Of a stretch of DNA of 52,649 nt, positions 18,176-27,114 are shown one piece after another. The position numbers were made by a program, and so were the translations under genes. Origin of the DNA: Caedibacter sp. 37-49 (GTDB lineage Bacteria; Pseudomonadota; Alphaproteobacteria; Caedimonadales; Caedimonadaceae); NCBI GenBank assembly GCA_001898725.1, contig MKUV01000045.1, positions 1-52,649 on the forward strand, read 5' to 3'. Position 1 is the stretch's first letter; the number at the start of each line of letters is the position of its first letter. The notes below the pieces were generated by a model. That model worked only from the letters and a program-made list of their open reading frames with translations. It ran no database searches and had not been told where the DNA came from.

Positions 18176-18325
18176 ATGAAGAATATTCTTTTAGCTGCTC
18201 TCGTTGCATTCTCAACTGCTGCTGTTGCTGCAGAAGAAAAAGCTGCTCCAGCTGCTGCTGACGCTGCTCAAGCTGATGCTGCTGCTGCACAACCAGCTGC
18301 AGAAGAAAACAAAGCTGCTAACTAA
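18176..18325 (+). CDS. 49-residue Ala-rich exported peptide
   Basis: A GGAG ribosome site 8 bases upstream and a strong terminator just after the stop mark this as a real short gene. The first 19 residues (MKNILLAALVAFSTAAVAA) form a textbook signal peptide with an AVA-A cleavage site. The 30-residue mature part is mostly Ala, Glu, Asp and Gln, with no cysteines or aromatics. Such small acidic periplasmic peptides are common in this bacterial group but uncharacterised. A TATAAT-like box lies shortly upstream. It could be an abundant structural or stress peptide. Function unknown. Confidence 0.75.
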   Translation: MKNILLAALVAFSTAAVAAEEKAAPAAADAAQADAAAAQPAAEENKAAN

Positions 18326-18341
18326 GCTTTGCTCTTTTCTT

Positions 18342-18375
18342 AAAAAGCCACTGCCTCTTTAGTCAGTGGCTTTTT
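18342..18375 (+). terminator. Intrinsic terminator of the Ala-rich peptide gene
   Basis: A perfect 12-bp stem (AAAAAGCCACTG / CAGTGGCTTTTT) with a 10-base loop ends in a T-run, 16 bases after the stop codon. The A-tract on the other side could also serve the minus strand. I see nothing else in the gap to 18515. Confidence 0.9.
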
Positions 18376-18515
18376 ATTTACTCTTTATATCCTGATTTTT
18401 TCTTCTTCTCAGTTCTAGCTTACGAAAAATTTACTTTTAAAAAAATTTCTTAACCTCCATTTCTAAAGGAAAATGGAAGGGATTAAAGGCATAATTATGA
18501 CAAAAAGCTGCCATC

Positions 18516-19307
18516 TTAAAAACTCTCAATAAGCCTTCTTGCAATACTAAAGGCTGGAGGAAGCTCAGGTAAATTTTTTATTTTAAACCATCGAGCATCT
18601 TCTATTTCTTGTTGATCAATTTTTATATCACCCTGTAACCACTGCGCTTTGAAAGCGACCATAAAGCTATTAGGAAAAGGCCAGCTTTGCGTTCCAAAAT
18701 ATTCTAAATTTGAGATTTGGATTCCAACCTCTTCCTGAACCTCCCTATGCACAGCGAGTTCAGCCGTTTCGCCAATATCAACAAATCCTGCAATAGCACT
18801 ATATAACCCAGGCTTAAAGTAAGCAGATCTCGCTAGTAAAATTTCATCATCTCTTTGAATAAGAACCATGACTGCCGGAGATAAATTAGGATAAAATGAT
18901 CTATCGCACAATCTACATTTCTTTTCTAAAGACGCCGGAACAAGCTCCAGTTTGCCCCCACACTGACTACAATATTTCATTCTTGAATTCCAAGTTAGCC
19001 AATGAATACCTCTAAGGATTTGCTGTTGAGTTTCTTTGCAAGTCTCATTTAAAAAAACTTTTACGGAGTATAGGCGAAAGTGATTATTGAAAATTTGATC
19101 CGTAAGAGATCGTGGAGCCTCACCTTGAATGATTAATATATTGTTGTCTAAATAACTAGTTTCAATACTGATGCCCAATTCCTTATATACATTAAAGGGC
19201 ACCAAAGGCGAGTGATGGTTACAATCAACAATAAGGCCATCATGCGTAAAAAATATGGCTTTATGGTTTACAAAGAGAGCGCGCTCATGAGCTTCAATTA
19301 ATTGCAT
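18516..19307 (-). CDS. nudC: NAD+ diphosphatase / NADH pyrophosphatase (Nudix)
   Basis: Hydrolyses NAD(H) to NMN(H) and AMP, and in other bacteria removes NAD caps from RNA. The 263 residues hold a zinc ribbon (CSQCGG and CRLCDR), the Nudix box GFVDIGE with REVQEEVGI, and the NudC-specific SWPFPNSFM motif (canonical SQPWPFPxS). All catalytic glutamates of the Nudix box are present. It sits downstream of rpoD in the same direction, but a terminator separates them. Confidence 0.93.
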   Translation of the reverse strand: MQLIEAHERALFVNHKAIFFTHDGLIVDCNHHSPLVPFNVYKELGISIETSYLDNNILIIQGEAPRSLTDQIFNNHFRLYSVKVFLNETCKETQQQILRGIHWLTWNSRMKYCSQCGGKLELVPASLEKKCRLCDRSFYPNLSPAVMVLIQRDDEILLARSAYFKPGLYSAIAGFVDIGETAELAVHREVQEEVGIQISNLEYFGTQSWPFPNSFMVAFKAQWLQGDIKIDQQEIEDARWFKIKNLPELPPAFSIARRLIESF

Positions 19308-19381
19308 AAAGTAACCTTCAGTATAAGCCGTTAAACTACCAAGTCTATTCTCATTACGAAGGCATTTTTTAACATCATATT

Positions 19382-19421
19382 AAAAAAAAGAGGAAAACCT
19401 AGCTTTGAACACTAGGCTTTC
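19382..19421 (-). terminator. Intrinsic terminator of rpoD
   Basis: On the minus strand GAAAGCCTAG pairs with CTAGGTTTTC across a 9-base loop, with one G-U pair. It is followed by a run of eight Ts, 13 bases after the rpoD stop. Confidence 0.85.
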
Positions 19422-19433
19422 TTAAATTTTTCT

Positions 19434-21383
19434 TTATGAGTCAAGAAAGCTTCTTAATTTTCTTGAGCGGCTTGGATGTTTTAGCTTTCGAAGCGCTTTC
19501 GCTTCAATTTGACGAATGCGTTCGCGTGTAACTGAGAATTGTTGCCCAACTTCTTCAAGCGTATGATCTGTATTCATTCCGATACCAAAACGCATTCTTA
19601 AAACGCGTTCTTCACGCGGTGTCAAAGTTGATAGAACACGCGTTGTTGTTTCTCTCAAGTTGGCATTGACCGCCGCATCCATTGGAAGAATTGCATTCTT
19701 ATCTTCAATAAAATCACCTAAGCTACCATCTTCTTCATCTCCGATCGGTGTTTCTAAGCTGATTGGTTCTTTTGCAATTTTCATCACTTTACGTACCTTA
19801 TCAATGGGCATCATAAGCTTTTCTGCAAGTTCTTCTGGTGTTGGCTCACGCCCAATTTCATGCAACATTTGACGTGATGTTCGCACAAGCTTGTTTATCG
19901 TCTCAATCATATGAACTGGAATACGTATTGTACGTGCCTGATCTGCAATTGAGCGCGTGATAGCTTGACGAATCCACCATGTTGCATACGTTGAAAATTT
20001 ATATCCACGACGATACTCAAACTTATCCACCGCCTTCATTAATCCAATATTACCTTCTTGAATTAAATCTAAAAATTGAAGACCACGGTTGGTGTATTTC
20101 TTTGCAATCGAAATAACAAGACGCAAGTTAGCTTCAATCATTTCTTTCTTAGCACGACGAGCCTGACGATCTCCTTTTTGAACGTCAGCAACAATGCGCC
20201 TAAATTCAGCGATATTCAGGCCTGATTCAACCGAAACCTCAGCAATGTTATTACGAATATGTTGAACTTCTTCACCATATTTTGAGATAAACTTATCACC
20301 TGGTTTACCAAAGTCTTTTATTGAGGATAACCAATCAGAATCAAGCTCATGACCAAAATAGACTTTCAAGAATTTTTCTCTTTGAAGGCCAGAATCCGTT
20401 GCATAACGTAGAATCTTTCCTTCAAGCCCCATTAATTTACGATTTAATGTATAAAGCTGGTCAACAAGTTGATCAATACGTAATGGGTTAAATCGAATTT
20501 CGCTAACAAGTTCAACAAGTGTTTTCTTTAATTCTTTAAAAGTCTTTTCATTTTTTGGTGCTGGCGTCTTTTTCTCCTGTGCTAGCTTCAAACGCTCAAC
20601 CTGCAAGGTATGCAAAGATTCATATATTTCTGCAATTTTATCAAATTTTTCTAATATTTGGGGTTTAAGGGCTTCTTCTTGAGCGGAAAATAAATTTTGT
20701 TCCGTCTCACTTTCATTACCCTCTCCAGATTCTTCTTGCTTACCCTCTTCGTTCTCTTCCTCGTTATTTTCCTCTTCATCGACCAGTTCTTCATCAAGAT
20801 CTTCTTCAGAACTGTCTTCTTCATTCGTGTCTTCAATATCAATAATATCTCGTAGAGAAATTTGATTTTGTTCGAGAGCATCCCGCCATGAAATAATCGC
20901 GCGGATTGTTAAAGGGCTCTCACAAATAGCATCAATCATCATGAGACGACCATCTTCGATGCGTTTTGCTATTTCTATCTCACCTTCACGTGATAAAAGC
21001 TCCACTCTACCCATTTCACGCAAATACATTCGAACAGGATCATCTGTTCTTCCTCCTTCAGCAATTTCAGTGGTATTCTCATTGTCAGAATCTTCCTCAG
21101 AATCCGCGTCAGGACTTTCAGAGCTTTCAGATTCTTCTTCGTCAACTTCATCAGCTTCAATAACATTAATACCAAGTTCAGCTATCGCTGCCATTGCATC
21201 TTCAATTTGTTCTGAAGAAAATTCGTCTTGCGGCAATGCATTGTTTAATTGGTCATACGTTATATAACCTTTCTCTTTTCCTTTCATGATGAGCTTTTTT
21301 AAGGTTGCCTTTAAATCAATTTTTTTAAGCTCAACAGCGGCTTCTTCCTGGGGTTCTTCACGGAGTTCAGCAGTTGTTCTCAC
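19434..21383 (-). CDS. rpoD: RNA polymerase primary sigma factor RpoD
   Basis: The housekeeping sigma-70 factor. Region 1.1 is followed by [11 protein letters not shown] (region 1.2). A long non-conserved insert follows that is exceptionally acidic, with many consecutive Glu/Asp around residues 190-235. Region 2 contains [17 protein letters not shown] and [11 protein letters not shown]. Region 3 follows, and region 4 ends with [20 protein letters not shown]. The start is GTG with an AAAGGA site upstream. It lies directly downstream of dnaG, the usual macromolecular-synthesis order, with a 63-base gap. The acidic tracts are longer than I would expect in free-living relatives. Confidence 0.96.
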   Translation of the reverse strand: MRTTAELREEPQEEAAVELKKIDLKATLKKLIMKGKEKGYITYDQLNNALPQDEFSSEQIEDAMAAIAELGINVIEADEVDEEESESSESPDADSEEDSDNENTTEIAEGGRTDDPVRMYLREMGRVELLSREGEIEIAKRIEDGRLMMIDAICESPLTIRAIISWRDALEQNQISLRDIIDIEDTNEEDSSEEDLDEELVDEEENNEEENEEGKQEESGEGNESETEQNLFSAQEEALKPQILEKFDKIAEIYESLHTLQVERLKLAQEKKTPAPKNEKTFKELKKTLVELVSEIRFNPLRIDQLVDQLYTLNRKLMGLEGKILRYATDSGLQREKFLKVYFGHELDSDWLSSIKDFGKPGDKFISKYGEEVQHIRNNIAEVSVESGLNIAEFRRIVADVQKGDRQARRAKKEMIEANLRLVISIAKKYTNRGLQFLDLIQEGNIGLMKAVDKFEYRRGYKFSTYATWWIRQAITRSIADQARTIRIPVHMIETINKLVRTSRQMLHEIGREPTPEELAEKLMMPIDKVRKVMKIAKEPISLETPIGDEEDGSLGDFIEDKNAILPMDAAVNANLRETTTRVLSTLTPREERVLRMRFGIGMNTDHTLEEVGQQFSVTRERIRQIEAKALRKLKHPSRSRKLRSFLDS

Positions 21384-21446
21384 GGTGTTTATCCTTTCCT
21401 AACTTAATCTTACTTTTAAAAATCTAATCTATTCACTTTTAATATA

Positions 21447-23213
21447 TTACTGTTGCAAGTTCTGAACTTCAGCCCAAGCTTCATAACTCATATCTTCACT
21501 AAATCTACGTTTAACCTCAAGGAGTGCTTGGGTTAACTTTTTTTTCTCTTGGATACGTCCCCATATCTCTTTCCACCCCTCTTTTACTTCATTAATATCG
21601 CTCTCTATCCTTATAAATGGAGCCAAGGACTTTACTTGAGAAGATAAAATTTCCTGTATAACCTCACGAAAGCCTTCATTATACAGATGGTGATGCAGAA
21701 CGCTAGCGTCAAGTCCTTTTGTATCATTTATTTTGCTAAGCATTGCTTCTCGTAGCCGAACCCAAGCAGGATGCGAAAGCTCAAGCTCAACAAAATCTTC
21801 TGCATATTCTAAAATAAGTTCTGGATGATTTAAAAGCACCGCAATCAATATTTTTTGTGATATCACCTCTGAATCCAAAAAAGATTGAGGACCAGGAGAG
21901 GAAAACAAAGACGACTTTAGAGAAGTTAATTGTCTTCCTTTGTAAGCGTTTTTATAAAAAAGATCTTTTAACTGGGAACGATAAACCTGTTGATATTGAG
22001 ACCGTAAAGTTGAGTCTTGAATGTTACTGACATAGCTCATTACTGCCTTTTCAAATATGGCTCTTTGCTCAGGTGTTTTAATAGATTTTTGAGCCAATTC
22101 AAATTGCCATAACAAATCTGAAAGGGGTAAGGCTCTTTTTAAACAGTTTTCAAATCTTTCTTTTCCACCAGAACGTAACAAACTATCAGGGTCTTCGCCT
22201 TTTGGAAGAAGAGCAAAGCGTAAAGATAGACCAGTTTTTAATAAAGGCATGGCACGTTCTGCTGCGCGTATAGCTGCTTTTTGACCTGCCGTATCTCCAT
22301 CAAAACAAAAAACAGGTTCTGGACGCAATCGCCATAATAAAAGAATTTGTTCTTCGGTTAACGCTGTTCCTAAAGGAGCAACAGCGCCTTTGAATCCAGC
22401 TTGATGGAGAGAAATAACATCTAGATACCCTTCAGCCACCAATATTGGTTGCTCTTTTTTTAAGTCACGCTGCATAAAACTATAGGCGTATAAAACTTGT
22501 CCCTTATGAAATACACTCGTTTCAGGTGAATTTAAATATTTAGGCTCACCGCTCTCTAGAATTCGTCCGCCAAAAGCAATGACCCGCCCTTTTCGATCAA
22601 AAATAGGAAACATAATGCGATCCCGAAACCGATCATACGTGCTTCCATCTTCCTCACGTTTTATAATAAGACCTGCTCGTTGTAGAATTTCTTCTGGAAA
22701 ACCGTCTCGACTTAAATTTTCCTTCAGGAAATTGCCTGAAACTGCATAACCAAGCCTGAATTGAGAAATCGTCTCTGGCAATATTCCTCTTGACTCAAGA
22801 TATTGGATTGCTTTAAAGCCTTTTGATAATTTTAATTGCTTCTCAAAAAGTATAGTTGCGGCTTCTAAAGCTTGATATATCTGATCTTGCCCAGAATTAG
22901 GCTCTATCATTTTATCTTTAAATGCTGGCACCGTCATACCATTTAGAGATGCTAGCTTTTCTACGGCCTCCATAAAGCTCACACCCTCAACAGCCTGTAA
23001 AAAAGAAAAAACGTCTCCATGTGCACCACAGCCAAAGCAATGATATGTTCCTTGCTCATCTCTAATATGGAATGAAGGTGTTTTTTCTGAATGGAAAGGG
23101 CACAAACCAAGTTTAAGGCGTCCACGTCGCATAATTTTCACATGCGTACTAATTATCTCGCTTAGAACGATACGAGCCTTAAGATAATTAATAAATTCTG
23201 TTAGATTCTGCAT
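21447..23213 (-). CDS. dnaG: DNA primase
   Basis: Makes RNA primers at the replication fork. The N-terminal zinc-binding domain has [11 protein letters not shown] and [11 protein letters not shown]. The RNA polymerase core includes [19 protein letters not shown] and the Toprim motifs VAEGYLDVI and [12 protein letters not shown]. The C-terminal helicase-interacting region is diverged, as is usual. I start at the ATG giving MQNLTEFI (588 residues). A GTG four codons upstream has an equally weak purine stretch before it. It is the first gene of the dnaG-rpoD pair. Confidence 0.96.
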   Translation of the reverse strand: MQNLTEFINYLKARIVLSEIISTHVKIMRRGRLKLGLCPFHSEKTPSFHIRDEQGTYHCFGCGAHGDVFSFLQAVEGVSFMEAVEKLASLNGMTVPAFKDKMIEPNSGQDQIYQALEAATILFEKQLKLSKGFKAIQYLESRGILPETISQFRLGYAVSGNFLKENLSRDGFPEEILQRAGLIIKREEDGSTYDRFRDRIMFPIFDRKGRVIAFGGRILESGEPKYLNSPETSVFHKGQVLYAYSFMQRDLKKEQPILVAEGYLDVISLHQAGFKGAVAPLGTALTEEQILLLWRLRPEPVFCFDGDTAGQKAAIRAAERAMPLLKTGLSLRFALLPKGEDPDSLLRSGGKERFENCLKRALPLSDLLWQFELAQKSIKTPEQRAIFEKAVMSYVSNIQDSTLRSQYQQVYRSQLKDLFYKNAYKGRQLTSLKSSLFSSPGPQSFLDSEVISQKILIAVLLNHPELILEYAEDFVELELSHPAWVRLREAMLSKINDTKGLDASVLHHHLYNEGFREVIQEILSSQVKSLAPFIRIESDINEVKEGWKEIWGRIQEKKKLTQALLEVKRRFSEDMSYEAWAEVQNLQQ

Positions 23214-23244
23214 TTTGAGTAGCACTTTTTCTTCTTGTTAAAAG

Positions 23245-23703
23245 TTAATCTTTACAGCCACACTTATACTTATTTTTACGAACTTTTGCCAGAATTGATA
23301 CCCTACCAGCCTTTTCAAAAACTAAAATAAGTTTAATTTCAGTACCTTCTTTTAAAGGTTCAAAAACATTCATTAACATAATATGTAAACCACCCTCTTC
23401 AAGGGAAATAACCTGCTTTGCCGGAATCTCAATTGCTTTAAGACGTCTCATCTTATATATATCACCTTCTCTCAGATGGGTATGTAATTCAACCACTTTA
23501 CACACATCCGTTTCGACGTTAACAAGACGATCAGGCTGAGAACTATTATTAAAAATTTTTACGTAAACAACACTATTCCCGACTGTTGTTGCACGCGCCC
23601 ACGCTTCATCAATTTGAATAGAATTGATTGCTGGCAGAGATTTTGCTGACATTTCAGTAAAAAATAACTGAAGCAGAAGAAGAAAAGGATATAAAACCAC
23701 CAT
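23245..23703 (-). CDS. Periplasmic copper chaperone PCu(A)C
   Basis: Binds Cu(I) in the periplasm and passes it to the CuA site of cytochrome oxidase. The metal motif H(M)X10MX21HXM is recognisable: a His in ELHTHL, then YKMRR, then GLHIMLMN. The start is the ATG preceded by a strong AAAGGAGG. This leaves a clean signal peptide and a 152-residue protein, whereas a frame reaching 15 codons further upstream has no such site. It ends in a Cys-containing KCGCKD tail. It pairs functionally with the oxidase genes near 50 kb, although far from them. Confidence 0.88.
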   Translation of the reverse strand: MVVLYPFLLLLQLFFTEMSAKSLPAINSIQIDEAWARATTVGNSVVYVKIFNNSSQPDRLVNVETDVCKVVELHTHLREGDIYKMRRLKAIEIPAKQVISLEEGGLHIMLMNVFEPLKEGTEIKLILVFEKAGRVSILAKVRKNKYKCGCKD

Positions 23704-23888
23704 AACCTCCTTTAGTAAAAGGCTTGCGCTAAAGGCGATTCCGTACATATAATCTTTAAATAAATAGTGGCAGCTCTTAAAAATAAAACATAAAAAGAAA
23801 ATTAAAACCTACAGCTTACACATATCAGCTGAATAAAATGCTTGTCAACAAATAAGCAAAAATTACGAAGAATAAAGAAATAAGAAAA

Positions 23889-23913
23889 AAGCCCGCTTTA
23901 AAACGGCGGGCTT
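23889..23913 (-). terminator. Intrinsic terminator after the 22-codon mini-gene
   Basis: On the minus strand AAGCCCGC pairs with GCGGGCTT across about nine bases and runs into TTTTTT. This is the GC-richest hairpin nearby, 24 bases beyond the mini-gene stop. It ends that transcript before the copper chaperone gene. Confidence 0.85.
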
Positions 23914-23937
23914 AATATAGAATATCTTACACTTAAA

Positions 23938-24006
23938 CTAAGCGTTTGTCGTAATAAGATAATTTTTAACAGTTAATACTTTTGATTGATCGATTTTTTT
24001 CAGCAT
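23938..24006 (-). CDS. 22-residue mini-gene product, unknown
   Basis: The short frame MLKKIDQSKVLTVKNYLITT ending in NA has an AGGAGGA ribosome site 4-5 bases before its ATG, one of the strongest in the window. A clean GC-rich terminator follows the stop, and an inverted repeat lies upstream. The peptide has a basic N-terminus, no cysteine and no hydrophobic span long enough for a membrane helix. It sits alone in 610 bases without another gene, and no downstream gene would make it a leader peptide. It could be a regulatory peptide, a modified-peptide precursor or part of a small RNA. Confidence 0.55.
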   Translation of the reverse strand: MLKKIDQSKVLTVKNYLITTNA

Positions 24007-24047
24007 GTTTTCCTCCTAAACATTTAATCAAATTAAGATTTGACGTA

Positions 24048-24066
24048 TGTATCATATTCTGATACA
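24048..24066 (-). promoter_or_regulatory. Inverted repeat upstream of the mini-gene
   Basis: TGTATCA and TGATACA are separated by five bases, about 40 bases upstream of the mini-gene ATG. The spacing suits a helix-turn-helix dimer operator over a promoter. The remaining gap up to 24315 is AT-rich with no other clear element except the DMT leader hairpin. Confidence 0.4.
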
Positions 24067-24289
24067 CAAACTGATAATAGCACGAGTTTTTAATATTGCA
24101 ACAATTTTAAATAATTTTTTTATTTTAAATATTTCAATAACTTAAGCAAATTTTAGTAATAGTTAGCGTTTATTTTATGCAATATTGAATTTAACTTTAG
24201 ATAAAATTGTGTATAGTAAGGTGAGTTATTGTAGGGTTATAGAAGTAAATTAAAAGAACCCCAGCTCCCTACATCACAAATAATACAGG

Positions 24290-24311
24290 GAAAGCATAGC
24301 TTTCAGGGAGG
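24290..24311 (+). promoter_or_regulatory. Leader hairpin adjoining the ribosome site of the DMT gene
   Basis: GAAAGC-ATA-GCTTTC forms a 6-bp hairpin directly against the AGGGAG ribosome site. A CTCCCT about 45 bases upstream (24255-24260) can pair with that AGGGAG instead. Two competing structures around a ribosome site hint at translational control, but the pairing is short. Confidence 0.3.
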
Positions 24312-24315
24312 ATTT

Positions 24316-25332
24316 ATGAGTTTTAAAGATACATTGATTGCCATCTTTGTCATCTTCCTATGGGCGACAAGCTTAATTGTACAGAAAATTGCTCTCGGAC
24401 ATATTTCAATTTACATTTTAAGTTTTTTACGGCTTTTATCTGTCGTTCCTTTGCTTTTATTCTATTCAAAACCTACTCATCCCATTTCGAGGTATTTTTT
24501 AGCAGGTCTTTTTTGGAATGCACTTAACTGGTTATTTCTTGGTTTCGGGCTTAAATCTGGAGTCGGCCCAGGATTATCCTCTTTTTTAATGCAAACAAAC
24601 ATTTTATTTGGCGTTCTTTTTTGCTTTCTTTTCTTACGTGAAAAAGTAACCCCTATTGAAATCGCTGGGATGACTGTTGCTTTTCTTGGTGCTTATCTTT
24701 TGACTCAGGCCACCTACGGTAATACCTTTGATATGCCATTTTTAGGCATTATAGCGATTTTAATTTCAGCTGTTTGTTGGGGGATTGGATTTACACTTCT
24801 CAAAAAGTTCAAAATAGGCGCTGGAATGGCAGATAATGTTTGGCTTTCTGTTATTTCTATCCCCTCACTAATGGCAATTCCTTTTATTATAGAGGGTCCT
24901 CAAGAAGCTATTCATAATTTCACTCATCTTTCTTACATTGGTGTTTTATGCTCTATATATGTCGGCCTCGTATCAACAGTATGGGCAGGCTATCTCTGGT
25001 TAAGCCTTGCGCAACGGGTATCTTCTCTCAAGCAAACACCTTTCATGTTACTTTTACCTGTTTTTACTTGCTTGTTATCTGCATTAATTCTTAATGAATC
25101 GCTTACATTTTCTCAAATAATAGCTGGAACGGTTATTTTATTAGGTGTATTCATTGCAAGATTTCAACTTTTGTTTCAAAAAATTTATGCTACCAAATTT
25201 TCAAAAAAAAAGACCTTTCAAAATTCTTCTTCTGAAATTCCTGAAACAAATAAAAATTTAAACAATTATAAAAATTCTATTACAAAGATTGAGGATTCTT
25301 TCCTAAGAAAGAAAGCTTATAAAAAATCTTAA
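24316..25332 (+). CDS. DMT-superfamily transporter (EamA)
   Basis: A cytoplasmic-membrane carrier with ten predicted helices in two EamA repeats. Repeat one begins at residue 5 and includes LWATSLIVQKIAL and FLFLREKVTPIEIAGM. Repeat two includes LISAVCWGIGFTLLKK and LILNESLTFSQIIAGT. The substrate cannot be told from sequence: relatives export amino acids, metabolites or S-adenosylmethionine. A hydrophilic Lys/Ser/Asn-rich tail of about 50 residues after the last helix is longer than usual. The AGGGAGG ribosome site is strong and partly bordered by a hairpin. Confidence 0.88.
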   Translation: MSFKDTLIAIFVIFLWATSLIVQKIALGHISIYILSFLRLLSVVPLLLFYSKPTHPISRYFLAGLFWNALNWLFLGFGLKSGVGPGLSSFLMQTNILFGVLFCFLFLREKVTPIEIAGMTVAFLGAYLLTQATYGNTFDMPFLGIIAILISAVCWGIGFTLLKKFKIGAGMADNVWLSVISIPSLMAIPFIIEGPQEAIHNFTHLSYIGVLCSIYVGLVSTVWAGYLWLSLAQRVSSLKQTPFMLLLPVFTCLLSALILNESLTFSQIIAGTVILLGVFIARFQLLFQKIYATKFSKKKTFQNSSSEIPETNKNLNNYKNSITKIEDSFLRKKAYKKS

Positions 25333-25671
25333 TTTCAAACTGTAAGTAAAATTTTTAGCTGCCTAAAAACTATCGTTTTAAATCAAACCTAAATATAAAT
25401 CAGGCGCAAAATAAATCCTATTTCAACTCGCTTCTAATGTTTGAGAATTATAAAGTTTCATTAAGGCGCCTCAACCGCGCCCGTATGCGAACCGAGTAAC
25501 AGACTAAGCAAAGCTTATATCAAAGGCTATCTAATTAAAAATGTTTTACTCAATTTTAACTAGATAGATAAATAAAATCATAATAATTCCTTTGTTTAAG
25601 TGTTTTATGACTTGGGCGCATGTAAAGGAACATGAAGGTTTTCTATGACCTTTAACCTTAATAAGAAAAGT

Positions 25672-25705
25672 AGATTTCAATCAAATAATTTTTTACTTGA
25701 AATCT
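25672..25705. promoter_or_regulatory. Inverted repeat upstream of the KGG stress gene
   Basis: AGATTTCAA and TTGAAATCT are separated by 16 bases and followed by TTTTTC. It could be a weak terminator or a regulatory dyad. A GGAAC at 25627-25631, 17 bases from a CCTT, resembles an alphaproteobacterial general-stress (EcfG) promoter with one mismatch. The rest of 25333-25671 shows no gene or RNA I can identify. Confidence 0.3.
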
Positions 25706-25747
25706 TTTTCTCTTCATTAACTCAAACAAAAATAAATGGAGATAAAC

Positions 25748-26110
25748 ATGGCACAAAATAATCGTAATAAGCGACCCCAGAGCTCAGGTTCAAATACTTC
25801 TAAACGTGGCTTTGCTTCTATGCCGCATGAGAAGGTACAAGAAATTGCTCGTCAAGGAGGTCTAGCAAGCGCAGAAAAAGCTGGACATGAAGGAATGTCT
25901 GAACGAGGACAAAAAGGTGGCGAAGAAAGAAAGCGCCAACTTGGACATGAGGGATATGTTGAATTAGGTCATATGGGTGGCGAAGCTCGTAAGCAACAAT
26001 TAGGCCCTGAAGGCTATGCTCGTATGGGTCGTGAAGGAGGAAATGCTCGTAAAGATAGATCTGAAAGAGAAGATAAATCCTCTCGAAGAAATGAGGGATC
26101 AGAAGAATAA
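25748..26110 (+). CDS. KGG-repeat stress-induced protein
   Basis: A 120-residue, highly hydrophilic, Gly/Arg/Glu-rich protein with tandem KGG/con-10 repeats. Successive units end in RQGGLAS, QKGGEER, HMGGEAR and REGGNAR, each about 20-24 residues long. Related proteins (GsiB, YciG, con-10) behave like disordered desiccation and stress protectants. I chose the second ATG because the TGGAG ribosome site overlaps the first. No membrane or signal sequence is present, so it is cytosolic. The ferritin-like gene follows after a hairpin. Confidence 0.88.
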   Translation: MAQNNRNKRPQSSGSNTSKRGFASMPHEKVQEIARQGGLASAEKAGHEGMSERGQKGGEERKRQLGHEGYVELGHMGGEARKQQLGPEGYARMGREGGNARKDRSEREDKSSRRNEGSEE

Positions 26111-26129
26111 AATTTCTGTTTTTATTTAG

Positions 26130-26176
26130 AAGGGTAAACTTTAGTTATGTTAACAATTCCAGAAGTTTACCCTTTT
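26130..26176 (+). terminator. Long-loop hairpin between the KGG and DUF2383 genes
   Basis: An 11-bp perfect stem (AAGGGTAAACT / AGTTTACCCTT) with a 23-base loop ends in TTTT. It lies 20 bases after the KGG stop and 39 before the next start. It may terminate, or partially attenuate, transcription into the next gene. Confidence 0.6.
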
Positions 26177-26214
26177 ACAAAGACGCTTCGAGACTTCAAA
26201 AAAGGAAATAAAAA

Positions 26215-26676
26215 ATGGTGACTTTAGTTGGTACGCAAGAAGAGTTCAAAGAAGCCTTAAAAGATTTGATTGAGTTAGATTATGATGCTATTGAAGCCTA
26301 CGATGCAGCGGTAAACAAAATTGAAAATCAAGATTTTAAAGAGAAATTAAATATTTTTAAAGCGGATCATGAATGGCATATTCAAGAGCTCTCAAGTATT
26401 TTAAAGAAGCGAAATATACAGCCTCCTTCAGGCCCAAGTACAGGGAAACAATGGCTGGCAAAAGGTAAAGTAGTTCTAGCTAACTTAATTGGTGATACTA
26501 TTATTCTGCGCGCCATGATTAGCAACGAATTAGATACAAATACTGCTTATGAAAGAATTTCTTCACGAAATGATATATGGTCTGAAGCTAGCGATGTCAT
26601 CAGAAGAGGCTTAGCAGACGAAAGAAGGCATAAAAAATGGCTTGAAAATACTGTTTCAGAAGAAACTGCTGCTTAA
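26215..26676 (+). CDS. Ferritin-like DUF2383 protein
   Basis: 153 residues of predominantly helical sequence matching the PA2169-like DUF2383 family, a four-helix ferritin-like bundle. Metal-ligand candidates recur in the expected pattern: LDYDAIEAYD in helix 1, FKADHEWHIQEL in helix 2, and the C-terminal LADERRHKKWLE with its ExxH arrangement. The biochemical role of the family is not established. The AAAGGAA ribosome site is good. Its position after a KGG stress protein suggests a general-stress pair. Confidence 0.82.
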   Translation: MVTLVGTQEEFKEALKDLIELDYDAIEAYDAAVNKIENQDFKEKLNIFKADHEWHIQELSSILKKRNIQPPSGPSTGKQWLAKGKVVLANLIGDTIILRAMISNELDTNTAYERISSRNDIWSEASDVIRRGLADERRHKKWLENTVSEETAA

Positions 26677-26733
26677 TTTTTTATACTTTTTTTTATCATG
26701 GTATGTGTTTGCTTTGTTAAAGATAAAGCTTTT

Positions 26734-27114
26734 TTAGAAAGTTTTAGATCTAAGCTGAAAAATAACCCTTAACATACCCCCATTATTTTGAGGAATAATT
26801 TCTAGATATTTTTCATTTAATACATACGAAAAACGCCCTGTTCTCTCCCATCCATATGTAGGCAATGAATCTTGATAAAATTCTTCAACATCTTCTAGAA
26901 AAATATTTCCTGAAGCCTCAGCCTCAATCCTATAAAAATCACTTTCTTCTCCCATATCTTCTACCTCCCCTGTTAATTTAAGGCCTGGCATAAGAGGAAT
27001 ATGCTCTCGTATTAAAGTCGCTTTAACACTTCCTTGCATAAGAGGTTGCACGTTAACTGCGTAAGAAAGTTGCATTATTAGTGGTGAACAAAGAACATAT
27101 AAGAATAATTTCAT
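26734..27114 (-). CDS. Small exported protein coupled to mutM
   Basis: A 126-residue protein with a signal peptide (MKLFLYVLCSPLIMQLSYA). The mature region contains FLEDVEEFYQDSLPTYGWER, reminiscent of small beta-rich periplasmic proteins that carry a membrane-displacement-like YGW motif. The ATG overlaps the mutM stop as ATGA, with AAGGA nine bases upstream, so translation is coupled. An ATG three codons earlier sits too close to that site. Function is unknown, and a link with DNA repair is not implied by sequence. Confidence 0.7.
   Translation of the reverse strand: MKLFLYVLCSPLIMQLSYAVNVQPLMQGSVKATLIREHIPLMPGLKLTGEVEDMGEESDFYRIEAEASGNIFLEDVEEFYQDSLPTYGWERTGRFSYVLNEKYLEIIPQNNGGMLRVIFQLRSKTF

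Noticed and set aside
20941-21267. A 108-codon Ser-rich plus-strand frame opposite rpoD
   Set aside because: It is the antisense shadow of the acidic rpoD region (GAA/GAT codons read as TTC/ATC and TCA).
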